Position numbers and translations under genes: made by a program. Positions 18,590 to 31,200 of a stretch of DNA of 64,000 nt are shown piece after piece; within the stretch, counting starts at the first letter, position 1, and each line of letters begins with the position of its first letter. The notes beneath the pieces were generated by a model. That model saw nothing but the letters and a program-made list of their open reading frames with translations. It did no database searches and was not told where the DNA came from. The DNA comes from JACDAE01 sp963717195 (lineage in GTDB: Bacteria; Chloroflexota; Ktedonobacteria; Ktedonobacterales; Ktedonobacteraceae), in NCBI GenBank assembly GCA_963717195.1, contig CAVQVR010000010.1, positions 62,001-126,000 on the forward strand. Reading direction: 5' to 3'.

Positions 18590-19954
18590 CTACTGGGCAA
18601 ATTGGTAAACAACTGAGTAAGGACCTGCTATATTCATCACATTAAAAGCCTGCACACGATACCAGAGCATACCGGACGGTTGCTTCGCATCTATCCAGGG
18701 TGTGCTATTGTCAGTTGCACAACGATTACAGACGAGCGTCCAGGGACCATTTTTCCCTGCGGTTGAACGTTCTATTGAGTATGTATCTCCCATGGCACTA
18801 CCACGCCAGGCAATAGCCTTGCCTCGGATGCTGGTAATCAGTGGAGCGCCTGGCTTACTGATGGGGGGAACGGCCTTACCCTGCATTCTATAGGCGTGGG
18901 CGCGGAACAACTCTACAGCACTGCGCATTGCATCATTGTCACCAGGGTAGTGAAGTGTATAGTTATCACTATGTTGCACATATCCATAGGTATCGTTATG
19001 CGGAAAGAAGTCCCAGTACGTATCACCAGCTGCACCACTCTTTTCGATTGCAGCCAAAAAGCTTTGGAGTGGATCGCCATACTGCCAGCCATATTCTCCC
19101 ACATAAAAAACCTTGTTGGCCGCAGTAATTGTGGCGGCATCCTGCTGCATTTGTGCGATGCGTGCCGGGTAGTAATGAATGGTAAAAATATCGACATCGG
19201 GGAGCGAGAGGGCATCTGTATTGACGAAAGAAGTTCCATCAATGATTAAGTGGTGTTTGTCGATGTTCTTGATAAAGGCAGAGATCGTTTTTGTCCAGGT
19301 AATGGGCGGTCCCAATTCGTTGCCTGTCTCCCAGGCCATGATAGTGGGGTCATCTTTATAGGCGATGCCCGTGTAATGATTTACATGATTTAAAAGTGTA
19401 CTGATATACTGCTCGAAATCATGAATAACCGTCTGATTGGTAAAGAACTTAAACTCATCATGAATGCCGCGCCAGTCGGTAAAGGTGTGTTTTCCACCAT
19501 GATAATAATGCCAGTTATCCACGAGCGGTATAACCAGGCGGATATGGTGATCTCTGGCCGATTTTATCGCATAATCGATGTGCTCAAGCGCTGTTTCATT
19601 GAATTTTCCAAGGGATGGTTCAACACACAACTGACAACCAACAGAAATGCCAAGCGTATGAGCACGCACAACGGTAGCTCCCATCTCTTCTACCGTTAAG
19701 AAGGCGTCGTCAACGCGAAAGGAAGTCGGATAATTGACCCCACCGACATTTTCGTCCAGGCCAGCCCAGTATATATTGGCCCCGGCAAAACGGAAGGGCT
19801 TTCCATCAAGCTGCAACTGTGAGCCTGAGCGTGTTACAAAGTCAGTGTTATTTGAAGAGGAGGCACGAAATGCAAATACTATGCAGGTAGTCACAAGAAT
19901 TATAACGATACACCCAATTGCCAGGGAGCGACGTAAAAGTGAGGATCGGATCAT
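18590..19954 (-). CDS. GH5-like glycoside hydrolase (mannanase/cellulase type), membrane-anchored
   Basis: 454 residues; RBS AAGGAA lies 8 nt before the ATG. An N-terminal hydrophobic segment (10-29) serves as signal anchor. The TIM-barrel domain opens with LDGKPFRFAGANIYW. It carries the acid/base Glu in AWETGNELG (~211) and the nucleophile Glu in YVGEYGW (~287), the spacing and contexts of clan GH-A family 5. Histidine/tyrosine IHYYPA lies between them. A C-terminal fibronectin-III-like domain (~370-454) completes it. It probably hydrolyses beta-1,4-mannan or a related plant polysaccharide outside the cell. It is divergent from the SGNH hydrolase gene; the 179-bp gap is AT-rich and should hold both promoters. 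Confidence 0.85.
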   Translation of the reverse strand: MIRSSLLRRSLAIGCIVIILVTTCIVFAFRASSSNNTDFVTRSGSQLQLDGKPFRFAGANIYWAGLDENVGGVNYPTSFRVDDAFLTVEEMGATVVRAHTLGISVGCQLCVEPSLGKFNETALEHIDYAIKSARDHHIRLVIPLVDNWHYYHGGKHTFTDWRGIHDEFKFFTNQTVIHDFEQYISTLLNHVNHYTGIAYKDDPTIMAWETGNELGPPITWTKTISAFIKNIDKHHLIIDGTSFVNTDALSLPDVDIFTIHYYPARIAQMQQDAATITAANKVFYVGEYGWQYGDPLQSFLAAIEKSGAAGDTYWDFFPHNDTYGYVQHSDNYTLHYPGDNDAMRSAVELFRAHAYRMQGKAVPPISKPGAPLITSIRGKAIAWRGSAMGDTYSIERSTAGKNGPWTLVCNRCATDNSTPWIDAKQPSGMLWYRVQAFNVMNIAGPYSVVYQFAQ

Positions 19955-20133
19955 CGATTGCGTTTCCTTCCGCTATTCGTTCACGTTCAATGAACGAGTC
20001 CATATGTTTGCAATATTTCCATGAAATTCAAATACCATTTAAAATGAATATTGTCAATACTTCTTTCACTGGAAGTGACAAGATGACCTCAACAATTATA
20101 TAATAGAGAAAAATGACATGGAGGTCAAACCAG

Positions 20134-21213
20134 ATGATGCGGATACCTTCGAAATTCCTTTTGCGAAACGCCTTGATTGGAAGCCTTATTCTCATTATCG
20201 CCACTGGATGTACCATTGGCGGTATCTTCCTTGTAGCCAGACAGCAAGCTATGGCAAATATGGGGACACCTTTAGACCCCAATATCAAGTTCATTGGGCG
20301 CTGGGATATCAGTAATAACACCCTCTATAACAGCTATTGGCCGGGTGCCTACTTCGAAACGAGCTTTACAGGGACAACAATTAAACTCAAGATGGCAGGC
20401 TTTTCTGCCATACACATAAGTATTGATCATAGGCCAGATCACATTTATTATGTAGGGTATAATGGTATCGTAAATCCCACTCCAGTTCCTTTAAAAACTG
20501 GCACCCATACCATACGCATCGCCAGTGCTAATGATACAGATACCCTCCATTTTAAGGGCTTGATCCTTGATCCAGGAGCAAGCACCGTCGCTCCTGCTAT
20601 CTCTTCACGACTTATCGAGTTCATTGGAGATTCAATTACTGTCGGTGCAACCGATACAAATTATGCTCTTTCCGACTATTCCTGGCTCACCAGTGAACGC
20701 TTGTCTGTGGAGCATACGCAGATTGCGCAGGGGGGAATGTGTCTGGTTGATAATGTTCAGTGTGGTACATCAAATAAGATTGGCATGAGTCAACAATACT
20801 TCAAATTGCAAACATCCCTTTTCATTAACTCGCCCAACTGGAACTTTTCGCGCTATCAGGCCACTGCGGTCGTCATTAATCTCGGGACCAATGACCAGGG
20901 CAATCACGTTAGCAATGCTTTATTTCAGTCAACCTACATTACATTTTTGCAAAACATACGTGCGAAATATCCTAAAGCGCTTATTTTTGCCATGGAGCCA
21001 TTTAATGGCGCGAATGCCAGCTTCATCCAGGCAGCCGTTCAGGCAGTTAATGCGGCTGGAGATCATAACGTGCGCTATATTGATACTGCTGGTTGGTTAC
21101 AAAGCGGCAGCGATGACTATTCGGTTGATGGCCTTCATCCCAGCGATACAGGACAGATAAAAGCGGCGAATCGCCTTGAGCCAATCCTGGCAAATGCCCT
21201 AAAAGCTATTTAA
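20134..21213 (+). CDS. SGNH/GDSL hydrolase, probable carbohydrate esterase, lipoprotein or anchored
   Basis: GGAGGT at 20120-20125 lies 8 nt before ATG 20134, preferred over the in-frame ATG at 20113. A basic N-terminus and hydrophobic segment are followed by ATGCTIGG, which could be a lipobox cysteine. An N-terminal beta-sandwich (~45-155, as in CE2-type esterases) precedes the SGNH domain. Block I is EFIGDSITVG (Ser ~166), block III is INLGTND, and block V is DGLHPSDTG (Asp and His). Neighbouring GH5 suggests a joint role in deacetylating and cutting plant polysaccharides. Confidence 0.85.
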   Translation: MMRIPSKFLLRNALIGSLILIIATGCTIGGIFLVARQQAMANMGTPLDPNIKFIGRWDISNNTLYNSYWPGAYFETSFTGTTIKLKMAGFSAIHISIDHRPDHIYYVGYNGIVNPTPVPLKTGTHTIRIASANDTDTLHFKGLILDPGASTVAPAISSRLIEFIGDSITVGATDTNYALSDYSWLTSERLSVEHTQIAQGGMCLVDNVQCGTSNKIGMSQQYFKLQTSLFINSPNWNFSRYQATAVVINLGTNDQGNHVSNALFQSTYITFLQNIRAKYPKALIFAMEPFNGANASFIQAAVQAVNAAGDHNVRYIDTAGWLQSGSDDYSVDGLHPSDTGQIKAANRLEPILANALKAI

Positions 21214-21395
21214 GCAATTAGTATCCATACGCTTGCTTCAAGCTATTATTAAAGACGGTGTATACTCGGCTCTTCCAACTTTTTGGTGAAGCATGAAGAA
21301 TATTCCTTGACACTCTCCACTGCTTATAAGGAACAATGACAATAGACATGGTCATTTCATATTATTGTCTATTTTACGCCTCTTTTGCACACACG

Positions 21396-21427
21396 CGGAA
21401 CCGACCCATCACACGGAGTCGGTTCCG
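21396..21427. terminator. Hairpin downstream of the SGNH gene
   Basis: CGGAACCGAC (21396-21405) pairs perfectly with GTCGGTTCCG (21418-21427) around a 12-nt loop. It lies between the SGNH gene and the biosynthetic cluster and could insulate them. No T-run follows. The rest of 21214-21636 shows no gene. Confidence 0.45.
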
Positions 21428-21636
21428 TATGACAAACATCTCGCTGATGTGCCTTCCCTGCTCATGGTATAGATTTGCCAGTCCATGGAGTGAGGAAGCG
21501 ACATTGGGATGCGAGGGAATGTACCAAAAGTTACATGACAAGCGGCTGGACAACAAGTAAACTGACAGTAGAAGAGCAATCTTCTTGATACCTACTAACA
21601 AAATAGATCCCCATGTACAAAGATAGAGGATGAAAC

Positions 21637-23394
21637 ATGAGTATTGATGTTCCTTCCACAAAAAAAGATTTTCTTACCTTTGTTGATGTTCTTGAAAAGC
21701 AAGCTCAGCAAAAAAAAGAACAAATAGCCTATACCTTTCTACAACACGGCAAAGAAAATAAAAGTTTTACGTATGCGGATTTAGACCGACAGGCTGAAAC
21801 TATTGCCATAAAATTGCAGCAGTCAGGGTATACCGCAACACCCCTCCTTCTCCTCTATCCATCAGGATTAGACTATATCGCTGCTTTCTTTGGCTGCTTA
21901 TACGCAGGTGCAGTTGCGGTTCCTGTTTATCCTCCTCATTCTGCTCGCTTGATGCCACGTATTCAAGCGATCATCAACGACTCGCAGGCCAGAGTGGTAC
22001 TCACGACATCTAAGATCCAGGCCGACGTGTTCCGCAGATTTGCGCATATCACGGAACTGCAGAGTCTTACCTGGATTACCACCGATACTCTTCCCACCCT
22101 CTTGCAAGATCAACGTCGGCAAAAGCCTGATCTCACAGGAGATACGTTAGCATTTTTGCAGTACACCTCTGGATCGACATCTACTCCCAAAGGTGTTATG
22201 GTGAGTCACGGCAACCTGATCCATAATGTGAACATGATGCAAGCCTTGACCGGGCTGGATGAGAACAACGTTAACGTCTCATGGCTACCAATGTTTCATG
22301 ATATGGGACTCATTTTCGGAATCTTATATCCTCTCTATACAGGCTATCCTGCCGTCTTGATGGACCCGGCAGCCTTTCTTCAGCAGCCATTACGCTGGTT
22401 GCAAGCGATATCAGACTATCAGGCCACGGCCAGTAGCGCTCCCAATTTTGCTTACGACCTTTGCGTGCGGAGGATTAGCCCTGCGGATCGAGCGCAGCTC
22501 GATTTGAGCAGTTGGAAATTCGCTGCGAATGGCGCAGAACCTGTACGCATCTCAACATTAGATGCGTTTTCAACTACTTTCGCTGCCTGTGGTCTACGAC
22601 GTGAAGCGCTTCTCCCTGTTTATGGACTCGCAGAGGGCACTCTTATGGTAACTGCTGCACATTATGGTACTCCATACGAGGTAAAGCATGTACATAAAGG
22701 AGCACTTGCACAACACCATGTTGTCGCCATCGCCCAACACCATCCTCACGCATATCCAGTGATTAGTTGTGGGCATTCGCCCACTGAACAAAAAGTTATC
22801 GTTGTCCATCCTGAAACAATGAAACCTTGCCAACCTGATGAAGTGGGTGAGATCTGGGTTCGTGGAGAAAGTGTCGCGCAAGGATACTTTCATAATAGCG
22901 AAGAAACGGAAAGAACGTTCCATGCCTACCTGGCTGATACTGCTGAAGGCCCATTCCTGCGGACTGGCGACCTCGGCTTTATTCAGGAAGGCGAAGTCTT
23001 CCTGACAGGACGCCTGAAGGATCTCATTATTATCAAAGGGCGCAATCATTATCCCCAGGATATTGAATATACCGTTGAGCAAAGTTCTCCCATTATTCGC
23101 GCTGGCTGTACTACCGCATTTGCAGTCGATGTCAAGGATGAAGAACAACTCGTTGTGGTTGTTGAAGTAAACTATCGTCTACGATCTGAACTAGATCTCG
23201 CTACACCTCCGCCAGAAATAGAGGATGCACTCAAAAATATCCGCCGCAATATAGCTGAAAAGCATGAAATCTCAGTCCATCAGATCAAACTGGTCTCAAT
23301 TGGTGAGGTACCAAAAACCTCAAGTGGCAAGTTGCAGCGGAGTGCCTGTCGTACAAAATTTCTGTCTGAAAACTTGAAGGCGTGGAATGAATAA
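21637..23394 (+). CDS. Fatty acyl-AMP ligase (FAAL) starting the PKS-NRPS line
   Basis: 585 residues; AGAGGA lies 7 nt before the ATG. An acyl-adenylate-forming enzyme: A3-type P-loop LQYTSGSTSTPKGVMVSHGNL (~168-188), VYGLAEGTLM, and the late motifs RTGDLGF, GRLKDLIIIKGRNHYPQDIE. It ends in the lysine loop VPKTSSGKLQRSACR. The HGNL/WLP(M)FHDMGL wording and length are those of FAALs, which make acyl-AMP and hand it straight to an ACP without CoA. The next gene begins with such an ACP and overlaps this one by 8 bp, so the cluster product is expected to start with a fatty acid. Confidence 0.92.
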   Translation: MSIDVPSTKKDFLTFVDVLEKQAQQKKEQIAYTFLQHGKENKSFTYADLDRQAETIAIKLQQSGYTATPLLLLYPSGLDYIAAFFGCLYAGAVAVPVYPPHSARLMPRIQAIINDSQARVVLTTSKIQADVFRRFAHITELQSLTWITTDTLPTLLQDQRRQKPDLTGDTLAFLQYTSGSTSTPKGVMVSHGNLIHNVNMMQALTGLDENNVNVSWLPMFHDMGLIFGILYPLYTGYPAVLMDPAAFLQQPLRWLQAISDYQATASSAPNFAYDLCVRRISPADRAQLDLSSWKFAANGAEPVRISTLDAFSTTFAACGLRREALLPVYGLAEGTLMVTAAHYGTPYEVKHVHKGALAQHHVVAIAQHHPHAYPVISCGHSPTEQKVIVVHPETMKPCQPDEVGEIWVRGESVAQGYFHNSEETERTFHAYLADTAEGPFLRTGDLGFIQEGEVFLTGRLKDLIIIKGRNHYPQDIEYTVEQSSPIIRAGCTTAFAVDVKDEEQLVVVVEVNYRLRSELDLATPPPEIEDALKNIRRNIAEKHEISVHQIKLVSIGEVPKTSSGKLQRSACRTKFLSENLKAWNE

Positions 23395-26300
23395 ATCCAT
23401 GAAACTTTTTAATTCTCATCAAGAGATGGATGCCGATCAGAAACGGAACTACGCATCTGTAGCCAATCAACAAACGCTCAGGGGAGAAACACTTCAGTCG
23501 TGGCTTATTATCAGGTTAGCCGAGCAACTCTCTATTGAGCCTGCAGAGATCGACATCCATGAGTCATTTAGTAATTATGGGTTGGGTTCCGCTGAGGCCG
23601 TCGAACTTTCCGGGGAACTCGAGACATGGCTGCAACGAGAACTATCCCCAACTCTTCTTTTTGATTATCCCAATATTGCCGTGTTAGTTCGTCACCTCAT
23701 GCAAGAAGAAAAGAACGTAGATTCGGTTACACATGATAAGAAACGTCTATCAGAAACAACGCCAGGAGAACCAATTGCCATTATCGGCATCGGTTGTCGC
23801 TTTCCAGGCAATGCGAGCACACCGGAACGTTTCTGGGAACTCTTGCAAAACGGCGTCGATGCGGTGACGGAGGTGCCTTCCACGCGCTGGAATATCGATG
23901 CTTTCTATGATTCCAATCCTGATACTTCTGGTAAGATGTATACGCGCTCAGGTAGTTTCTTGCCAGATATTGACCAGTTCGATGCGCATTTCTTTGGCAT
24001 TTCGCCCCGTGAAGCTGCCAGAATGCATCCCCAACAAAGGTTATTATTAGAGGTCGCATGGGAAGCATTAGAAAATGCAGGCCAAAAATTGGAAGGTCTG
24101 GCAGGTAGCCAGACAGCCGTATTTGTAGGAATGATGGCAACACATGACTATGCACTCTTACAAGCACAATCTGGTGATAAAACCTATATAGATGATCCTT
24201 ACTTTGGCATAGGCAACGCAGCCAGCATTACTTCTGGGCGCCTTTCCTACCTGTTCGACCTGCAAGGGCCAAATCTGGCTGTGGATACTGCCTGCTCATC
24301 CTCTCTGGTTGCTGTACATCTAGCCTGCGAGAGCCTTCGTCGTGGGGAATGCTCTATGGCTCTGGTAGGGGGTGTCAGCACAAATATTCACCCGGAGCAG
24401 ATGATCAACGCATGTAAAATGCATATGTTATCACCTGATGGCCGTTGCAAAACATTTGATGCGACTGCTGATGGCTTCGCGATGGGCGAGGGGTGTGGAG
24501 TGGTAATACTTAAAAGACTCTCTGATGCCCTCAATGCTCAAGATCCCATACTGGCACTCATACGCGGCTCGGCGGTCAATCAGGATGGGCGAAGTAATGG
24601 CATCACCGCACCGAACAAACTGGCGCAGGAAGCCGTCATTCGCCAGGCTCTGGCACAGGCTCAAGTTGATCCTCTCGCTGTTAGCTACGTCGAGGCTCAT
24701 GGTTCCGCAACTCCGCTGGGAGATCCTATAGAGATTGAGGCTCTGGCCGCAACGTTCGGTCAAGCGCGCGCGCTTTCTCACCCCTTAATGGTCGGCTCAG
24801 TGAAAACAAATATCGGCCACCTGGGCGGAGCAGCCGGCATAGCCGGGCTCATTAAAACGGTATTAGCTCTACAAAAGAGAGAGATCCCGCCACATCTTCA
24901 TTTAAATAAGCGTAACACGCACATTCGTTGGAACGGATGTCCAGTTGTTATTCCTACCAGCCGCATGCCCTGGCCTACTGATGATGAGAAACCACGTATG
25001 GCTGGCGTAAGTTCATTTGGCTGGTCTGGCACAAATGCTCACCTCATCCTTGAAGAAGGACCACGCATACCTGTTGAAGAACCGGATACAAAAAAATCAT
25101 ACCTGATCTCGCTTTCGGCCAAAACAGAGGCTGCCCTTGAACATGTCACCGATGATCTGCTTTTGTATCTAAAGCAACATCCGCAGGTTCTTCTTGCTGA
25201 TGTGGCTTACACCTATCACATTGGTCGAACAGCTTTTGCGCACAGGCGTACACTTGTTTGCGCGAATAGCCAGGAGGCTATTTCCGCTTTAGAGAAGCGT
25301 GATGCGACGAAGGTTATAACCGCTTTCTACAAAGAAGGCTCTCACTCAGTCGCATTTCTGTTTCCTGATGCAGGTGATCACTACGTTGGTATGGCACAAC
25401 AATTATATCAGCAAGAGTTCGTATTTCGGGCGTGGGTCGATACCTGCGCTGAATTGTTGCAACCACATCTCGGACTCGACCTGCGCGAATACATCTATTC
25501 CCACTCTCATGTAGGGAAGGCTTTGCATCAGCTAGCCCAACCCATAGTTTTTGTTATCGAGTATGCTCTAGCACAGTTGTTACTTTCCTGGGAGATAGTG
25601 CCAACGGCATTGCTTGGCTACAATCTTGGCGAATATGTTGCGGCCTGCCTCTCTGGCGTCTTCTCCCTGCACGATGCATTGAAGATGGTAGTGCAAAGAA
25701 CTCAGGATACCTGGCAACCTTCTGATGAAGCGGCCCTTTCTCTCGCACACGAAGAGATTCTGGTGACGGTTCACACATTCCACCCGGCAGTGACGCGGCC
25801 AAGAGTTGAAGAATTTATGGGCCTGATGCGTACTATTGATCTGCATCCTCCGCAAATACCATATATCTCGAACGTCACTGGTACGTGGATTACCGCCGAG
25901 CAGGCGATAGATCCAGCCTACTGGTCTCGACATCTCTATCAGATTGACCGTTTTGTTAATGGTATAGGAGAACTTCGGAAAAACCAGCAATGCATTTTGA
26001 TCGAGGTAGGGCCGGGACCAACGTTGAGCCAGGCCGATTTCAATTCATTCCATCCAGGTACAATCGTCATACCAACGTTACCGCATGCATATGATTCTCA
26101 ACAGGACAGAGCGTTTTTATTAGGTAGTATGGGCAAGCTCTGGCAAGCGGGTGTCAAGATTGGGAGTATGAAATGGTATGCAGAGGAAAAGCGTCGCCTA
26201 CTTCCTCTCCCGAACTATCCTTTTGCGCACCAGCGCTATTGGGTGGAAACACAGGTAGAGGATCGCGTTGCGCAGAGGATCACCGATGGTGAGCGATCAG

Positions 26301-28247
26301 AGCATGATCGTACGCAATGGCTCTATGTTCCGATCTGGAAACAGGCGCAACCATCGCTTATTCCTTTACCTCACAATACTACACAATGCATGCTGCTCTT
26401 CCTTGACGAATATGGATTTGGTCGTCGGCTTGCAGAACAATTCCGAGCACAAGGTTACACTGTTCTTTCGGTCATTGCCAGTCAATCTTTCCAGCGTGTC
26501 ACCGACGAGGTGTATACAATTCACCCGCAGGCTGGAGAAGATTATGATGCATTACTCAAGCACCTAAACACGATAGGGAAGACACCACAGCATATTCTTC
26601 ACCTGTGGAGTTTGACTGAGGAGTTTGACACAAGCAACCAGGAACAACTTGCCAGCTTACACAATCGTGTATTTTACAGTTTGCTCTTCCTGGCTCAAGC
26701 CATAGGCAATCACCAATATCATTCTCCGCTACACCTCACAGTCATCTCCAATCAACTACACAATGTACTTGGTGAAGAGGTGATATGCCCTGAAAAAGCA
26801 CTGCTGCTTGGCCCCTGCAAAGTCATTCCTAAAGAATATCCTGCCCTTTCCTGTTGCAGTATTGATATTACATTGCCCGAAGCGGGGAGTTTACAAGAGG
26901 AGGCGCTGCTGACCAGATTAGCGAGAGATATCTTCATTCAGACAGACAAAGATGTGATCGCTTACCGGGGGACACAACGGTGGGAGCAGGCATTTGAAAA
27001 CGTTCAACAGCCTGATCTCACCGATGACAAAACACTCTTGCGAGAAAAGGGAGTTTACCTGATCACGGGTGGATTGGGTGGTATCGCTCTGGCAATAGCC
27101 GAACATCTCGCACGTACAGTGCATGCCAGACTTGTCCTGATTAGTCGCACCGGATTGCCACCGCGTGAACAATGGTCAAACATTATCGCTGCACGTGGCA
27201 CAACTGAAACAACAGGTCGCAAGTTGCAGGCATTGCAGCACATAGAAGAGTTGGGAGGGGAGGTTCTGCCATTACAAGCGGATGTCACGAATGAAGATCA
27301 GATGCGAGGAGTAATCCAGCAAACGCTTGCCACCTTTGGAGTGTTGCATGGCGTACTCCATGCAGCCGGTGTCCCAGGTATGGGTCTGCTACAATTGAAA
27401 ACTTCCAGCGCAGGCAGCCAGTGTACTGGCCCCTAAAGTACAGGGAACGAGAGTTCTTGAACGTGTGCTCGCCCATCTTCCTCTGGACTTTCTAGCACTC
27501 TTCTCATCTATCAGCTCTTCTATTGGTGGGGGGCCTGGACAGGCAGACTACTGCGCGGCCAACGCTTTTCTGGATGCCTATGCCCACCGATACTTCCATC
27601 ATCATAGCAAAACCATTGCTATCGATTGGTCCGAATGGCAATGGAATGCATGGGAAGCAGGACTCGCCGGGTACGACAGCGAGTTGCAGGAGTTTCTCAA
27701 AGAACATCGCCAGCGCATCGGCATCACCTTCGCAGAAGGAACACATGCCTTTGTGCGTACACTGGCCTATGGCCTGCCGCAGGTGATCGTCTCTCCACAG
27801 GATCTCACACAGCTAACCAGGCTTTTGAAATCATTTACCACGACCAGCTTACAGCAAACAACCAGTAGTAAGCGGCAGGAAATGAGCAAACATCCACGAC
27901 CGATGCTTGGCAGCTCATATACGCCACCGCGCAATCAACTGGAACAGACAATCGCCAGCATATGGGAGGAGTTGCTGGGTATTACCACGGTAGGCATTCA
28001 TGATAACTTCTTTGAGTTGGGGGGCAACTCATTATTGGGAATAAACCTGACTTCGCGTATGCGTAAGACACTGCAACTCGAAACGTTTCCAGCTCATGTG
28101 CTCTATGAAGCACCTTCTGTCAGCACCATGGCTCAGTATATAGAGCAAGGACGTAAGGTAAGCACAGTCACAGGCAGGCAGGAACGAGGAGAGAAACGTC
28201 GAGCGGAGCTAACACAGCGTATGCGTGACATACGCCAAAAGAGATAG
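23387..28247 (+). CDS. PKS protein 1: ACP-KS-AT(degenerate)-KR-ACP, frameshifted
   Basis: The N-terminal ACP has Ser68 in YGLGSAEAV and receives the FAAL product. KS (~128-555) is intact: Cys303 in DTACSSSL, His438 in EAHGSAT, His478 in NIGHLGG. The AT (~650-950) is odd: GxSxG reads G-Y-N-L-G (Asn746), HAFH reads HTFH and some 45 residues of the small subdomain are missing. KR begins at ~1220 with TGGLGGIALA. The frame breaks in ACTTCC at 27401-27406. Dropping one T yields QLKTPAQAASVLAPKV and restores the second frame, which has the KR tyrosine in PGQADYCAAN and a C-terminal ACP (Ser in ELGGNSL, codon 28029). The repaired protein is about 1620 residues. It would add one ketide and reduce it to a hydroxyl, taking its extender from another AT. 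Confidence 0.88.
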
Positions 28248-28258
28248 GGAGAAAAAAG

Positions 28259-31200
28259 TTGACAGAACGTTACGATGATCCGAAATATGATACAGCGCTT
28301 GCTATTATAGGAATGTCCGGGCGCTTTCCAGGAGCCCAGACGGTCGAACAGTTATGGGAAAATATTGCGGCAGGGACTAAATCAATCCACTTCTTCACCG
28401 ACGAAGAATTGTTGGAAAGCGGCGAAGACCCTGAAATTTTAAAGCTGCCCAACTACGTAAAAGCCAGTACTATTGTAAAAGATATCGATCTTTTTGATGC
28501 CTCTTTCTTCGGGTTCACGCCACGCGAGACGGAAGTGATGGACCCACAACAACGCCTCTTTCTGGAGTGCTCATGGGAAGCGCTAGAGGAAGCGGGCTAC
28601 ACACCAGATAAGCATAATGGTATGGTTGGCGTTTTTGCTGGTTCTGCACTCAGCACCTATCTCCTCAACAGCATTTATATGAGTCCCGAAGCGGCCAATT
28701 CAATATCCCCCGTGCTGGCTTCATTAGGCAACGATAAAGACTCGCTCGCCACTCGCGTCTCTTACAAACTCAATTTGAAGGGGCCGAGCATGACCATCCA
28801 GACCTACTGTTCAACCTCGCTGGTTGCGATCCACCAGGCATGTCAGAGCTTAATCAATTACGAATGTGATATGGCTCTGGCTGGAGGGGTTTGTATCAAT
28901 ATTCCACAAGAACGGGGATATATGTACGAGGAAGGCGGTATCCTTTCACCAGATGGATTATGTCGCACCTTTGATGCCGATGCTCAAGGCAGTGTATTGG
29001 CTAATGGGCTAGGCGTTGTGGTTATTAAACGCTTTCGCGAGGCATATAACGATGGAGATCACATCTATGCAATCGTGCGTGGATCCGCAACAAACAATGA
29101 TGGAGGACAACGCGTCAGCTTCACTGCACCAGGGCTAGACGGTCAATCTGGAGTTATGGCTGAAGCCATCGGAAACGCCGGAGTCGATCCCGGCACAATT
29201 TCCTACGTTGAAGCTCATGGCACTGCAACAGAGCTGGGCGATGCAGTTGAAGTTGCCGCAATGATTAAAGCGTTCGAAGCAGGAACTCAGAAGAAAGGTT
29301 TCTGTGCCATTGGATCAATTAAGCCAAATGTCGGCCATCTGGATCGCGCCTCCGGTGTCACTGGCTTGATTAAAACCACACTGGCACTTTACCACCGCCA
29401 GATCCCACCAAGCCTGAACTATGAACGCCCTCATCCCGACCTTGATCTAGAAAATAGTCCATTTTACGTCAATACCAGGCTCACTCCCTGGTCTGATGAG
29501 TTGCTTCCACGTCGTGCGGGCGTGAGTTCATTCGGGCTGGGTGGTTCTAACGCTCACGTGGTGCTTGAGGAAGTTTCAGAGCCGAAAACTGGCAGTGCTT
29601 CGCGCCCACAACAGTTATTGCTCCTCTCTGCCAAAACGGAAGCTGCATTGCAGCAGGCGACGAAAAACCTGGCGGTTCATCTGCAAAATCAGCCGCAACA
29701 ATCTCTGGCGGACATTGCATATACGCTACAGGTTGGGCGCTCGATTTTCAATCATCGGCAAGCGCTCGTATGTAGCGATCGTGAGCAAGCAATCAGCGCT
29801 ATTGAAGCTCCTGGTTCTGCGCAGATCTTTACACTGCACGAAGCGCACAGAGATCGCGAGGTAGCCCTTTTGTTCCCTGGTGTCGGTGAGCAATATGTTG
29901 GGATGGCTCATGAGTTGTACGAGCACGAGCCACGCTTCCGCGCAGTTGTAGACGAATGTTGTGCATTCTTACAGCAGACGCTCAACGTGGATCTACAGCC
30001 ATTGCTTACAGTTCAGCGAGAGGAGCCAGTGGTAAGCTCTCAGAAGCTTGATTTCCGTGCAATGCTCAAATCAGGAGCACAGACCGCTTCACCTGCAACC
30101 GAACGTCTCAGACAGACAGAGATTGTTCAACCAGCCGTCTTTATCATTGAATATGCATTGGCACAATTGCTACAGGAGTGGGGGATTCATCCAACAGCAA
30201 TGTTAGGATACAGCCTGGGCGAATATGTAGCAGCCTGCCTGGCTGGCGTAATTTCGCTAGAGGATGCCCTGATGGTGGTTGCGCGCCGGGCTCAGTTCAT
30301 TGCAGAACAGCCTGAGGGGGTTATGCTCATCGTTGGCCTGCCAGAAACTGAGGCGTCGTCCTATCTAACAGAGCAGATCGACCTTGCGATTGTTAACGGT
30401 CCCAATGCTTGCGTTCTAGCAGGTCCAGCCGAAGGCATGGAGCAACTCGAAATACAGCTGAACGAACAGGAAATTGCCTGCCGCCGTGTTGAATCGACAC
30501 ACGCTTTTCACTCGCACATGCTTGACGGAGTACGTGCACCACTCAATGAGTTGATGAACAAGATCACGCTCCATGCTCCGAAGATCCCCTACATTTCAAA
30601 TGTTACAGGCACCTGGATTACCGATGAGCAAGCCACTGATCCTGAGTATTGGGCACAACACATGTGCCAGACGGTCTACTTTGCCGAAGGCATCGAGCAA
30701 CTCGTACAGGAACAAGAACGTGTTATCCTGGAGGTCGGTATGGGGCAATCCCTCACCTCTTTTGTCAAGCAGCATCCAGCCTGCCAGCGTGATCACTGGC
30801 ACTTGATTATGCCCACCCTGCCAGCATTGCGAGATCAACAGCATGACTATACGACCCTCTTAACCACAATAGGAAGGGCATGGGTCACTGGCGTACACAT
30901 AGATTGGGACGGATTTTACGCTCATGAGCAGCGCCTGCGCGTTCCATTGCCAACTTATCCGTTTGAGCGCCAGCGCTACTGGCTCGGGCCGGACAAGCCA
31001 AAACCGACCACGCTGCATATGGCAAATATCATGGACGAGAACGATCTCGAAGGCGAACCTGAGCGTAAATATGATGTTGCCGACTGGTTCTATCTGCCAA
31101 CCTGGAAAAGAGCTCTATCGTGCTTACCTGATCCCACTATTCCTTACCTGAATGATGGCGCAGTATGGCTGTTTTTTGTTGATGGGCTTGGCATCGGCGA

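Noticed and set aside
27465..28247. Separate gene for a KR-ACP protein
   Set aside because: Its N-terminus is the middle of a KR domain that continues exactly from the previous frame; it is the second half of PKS 1.
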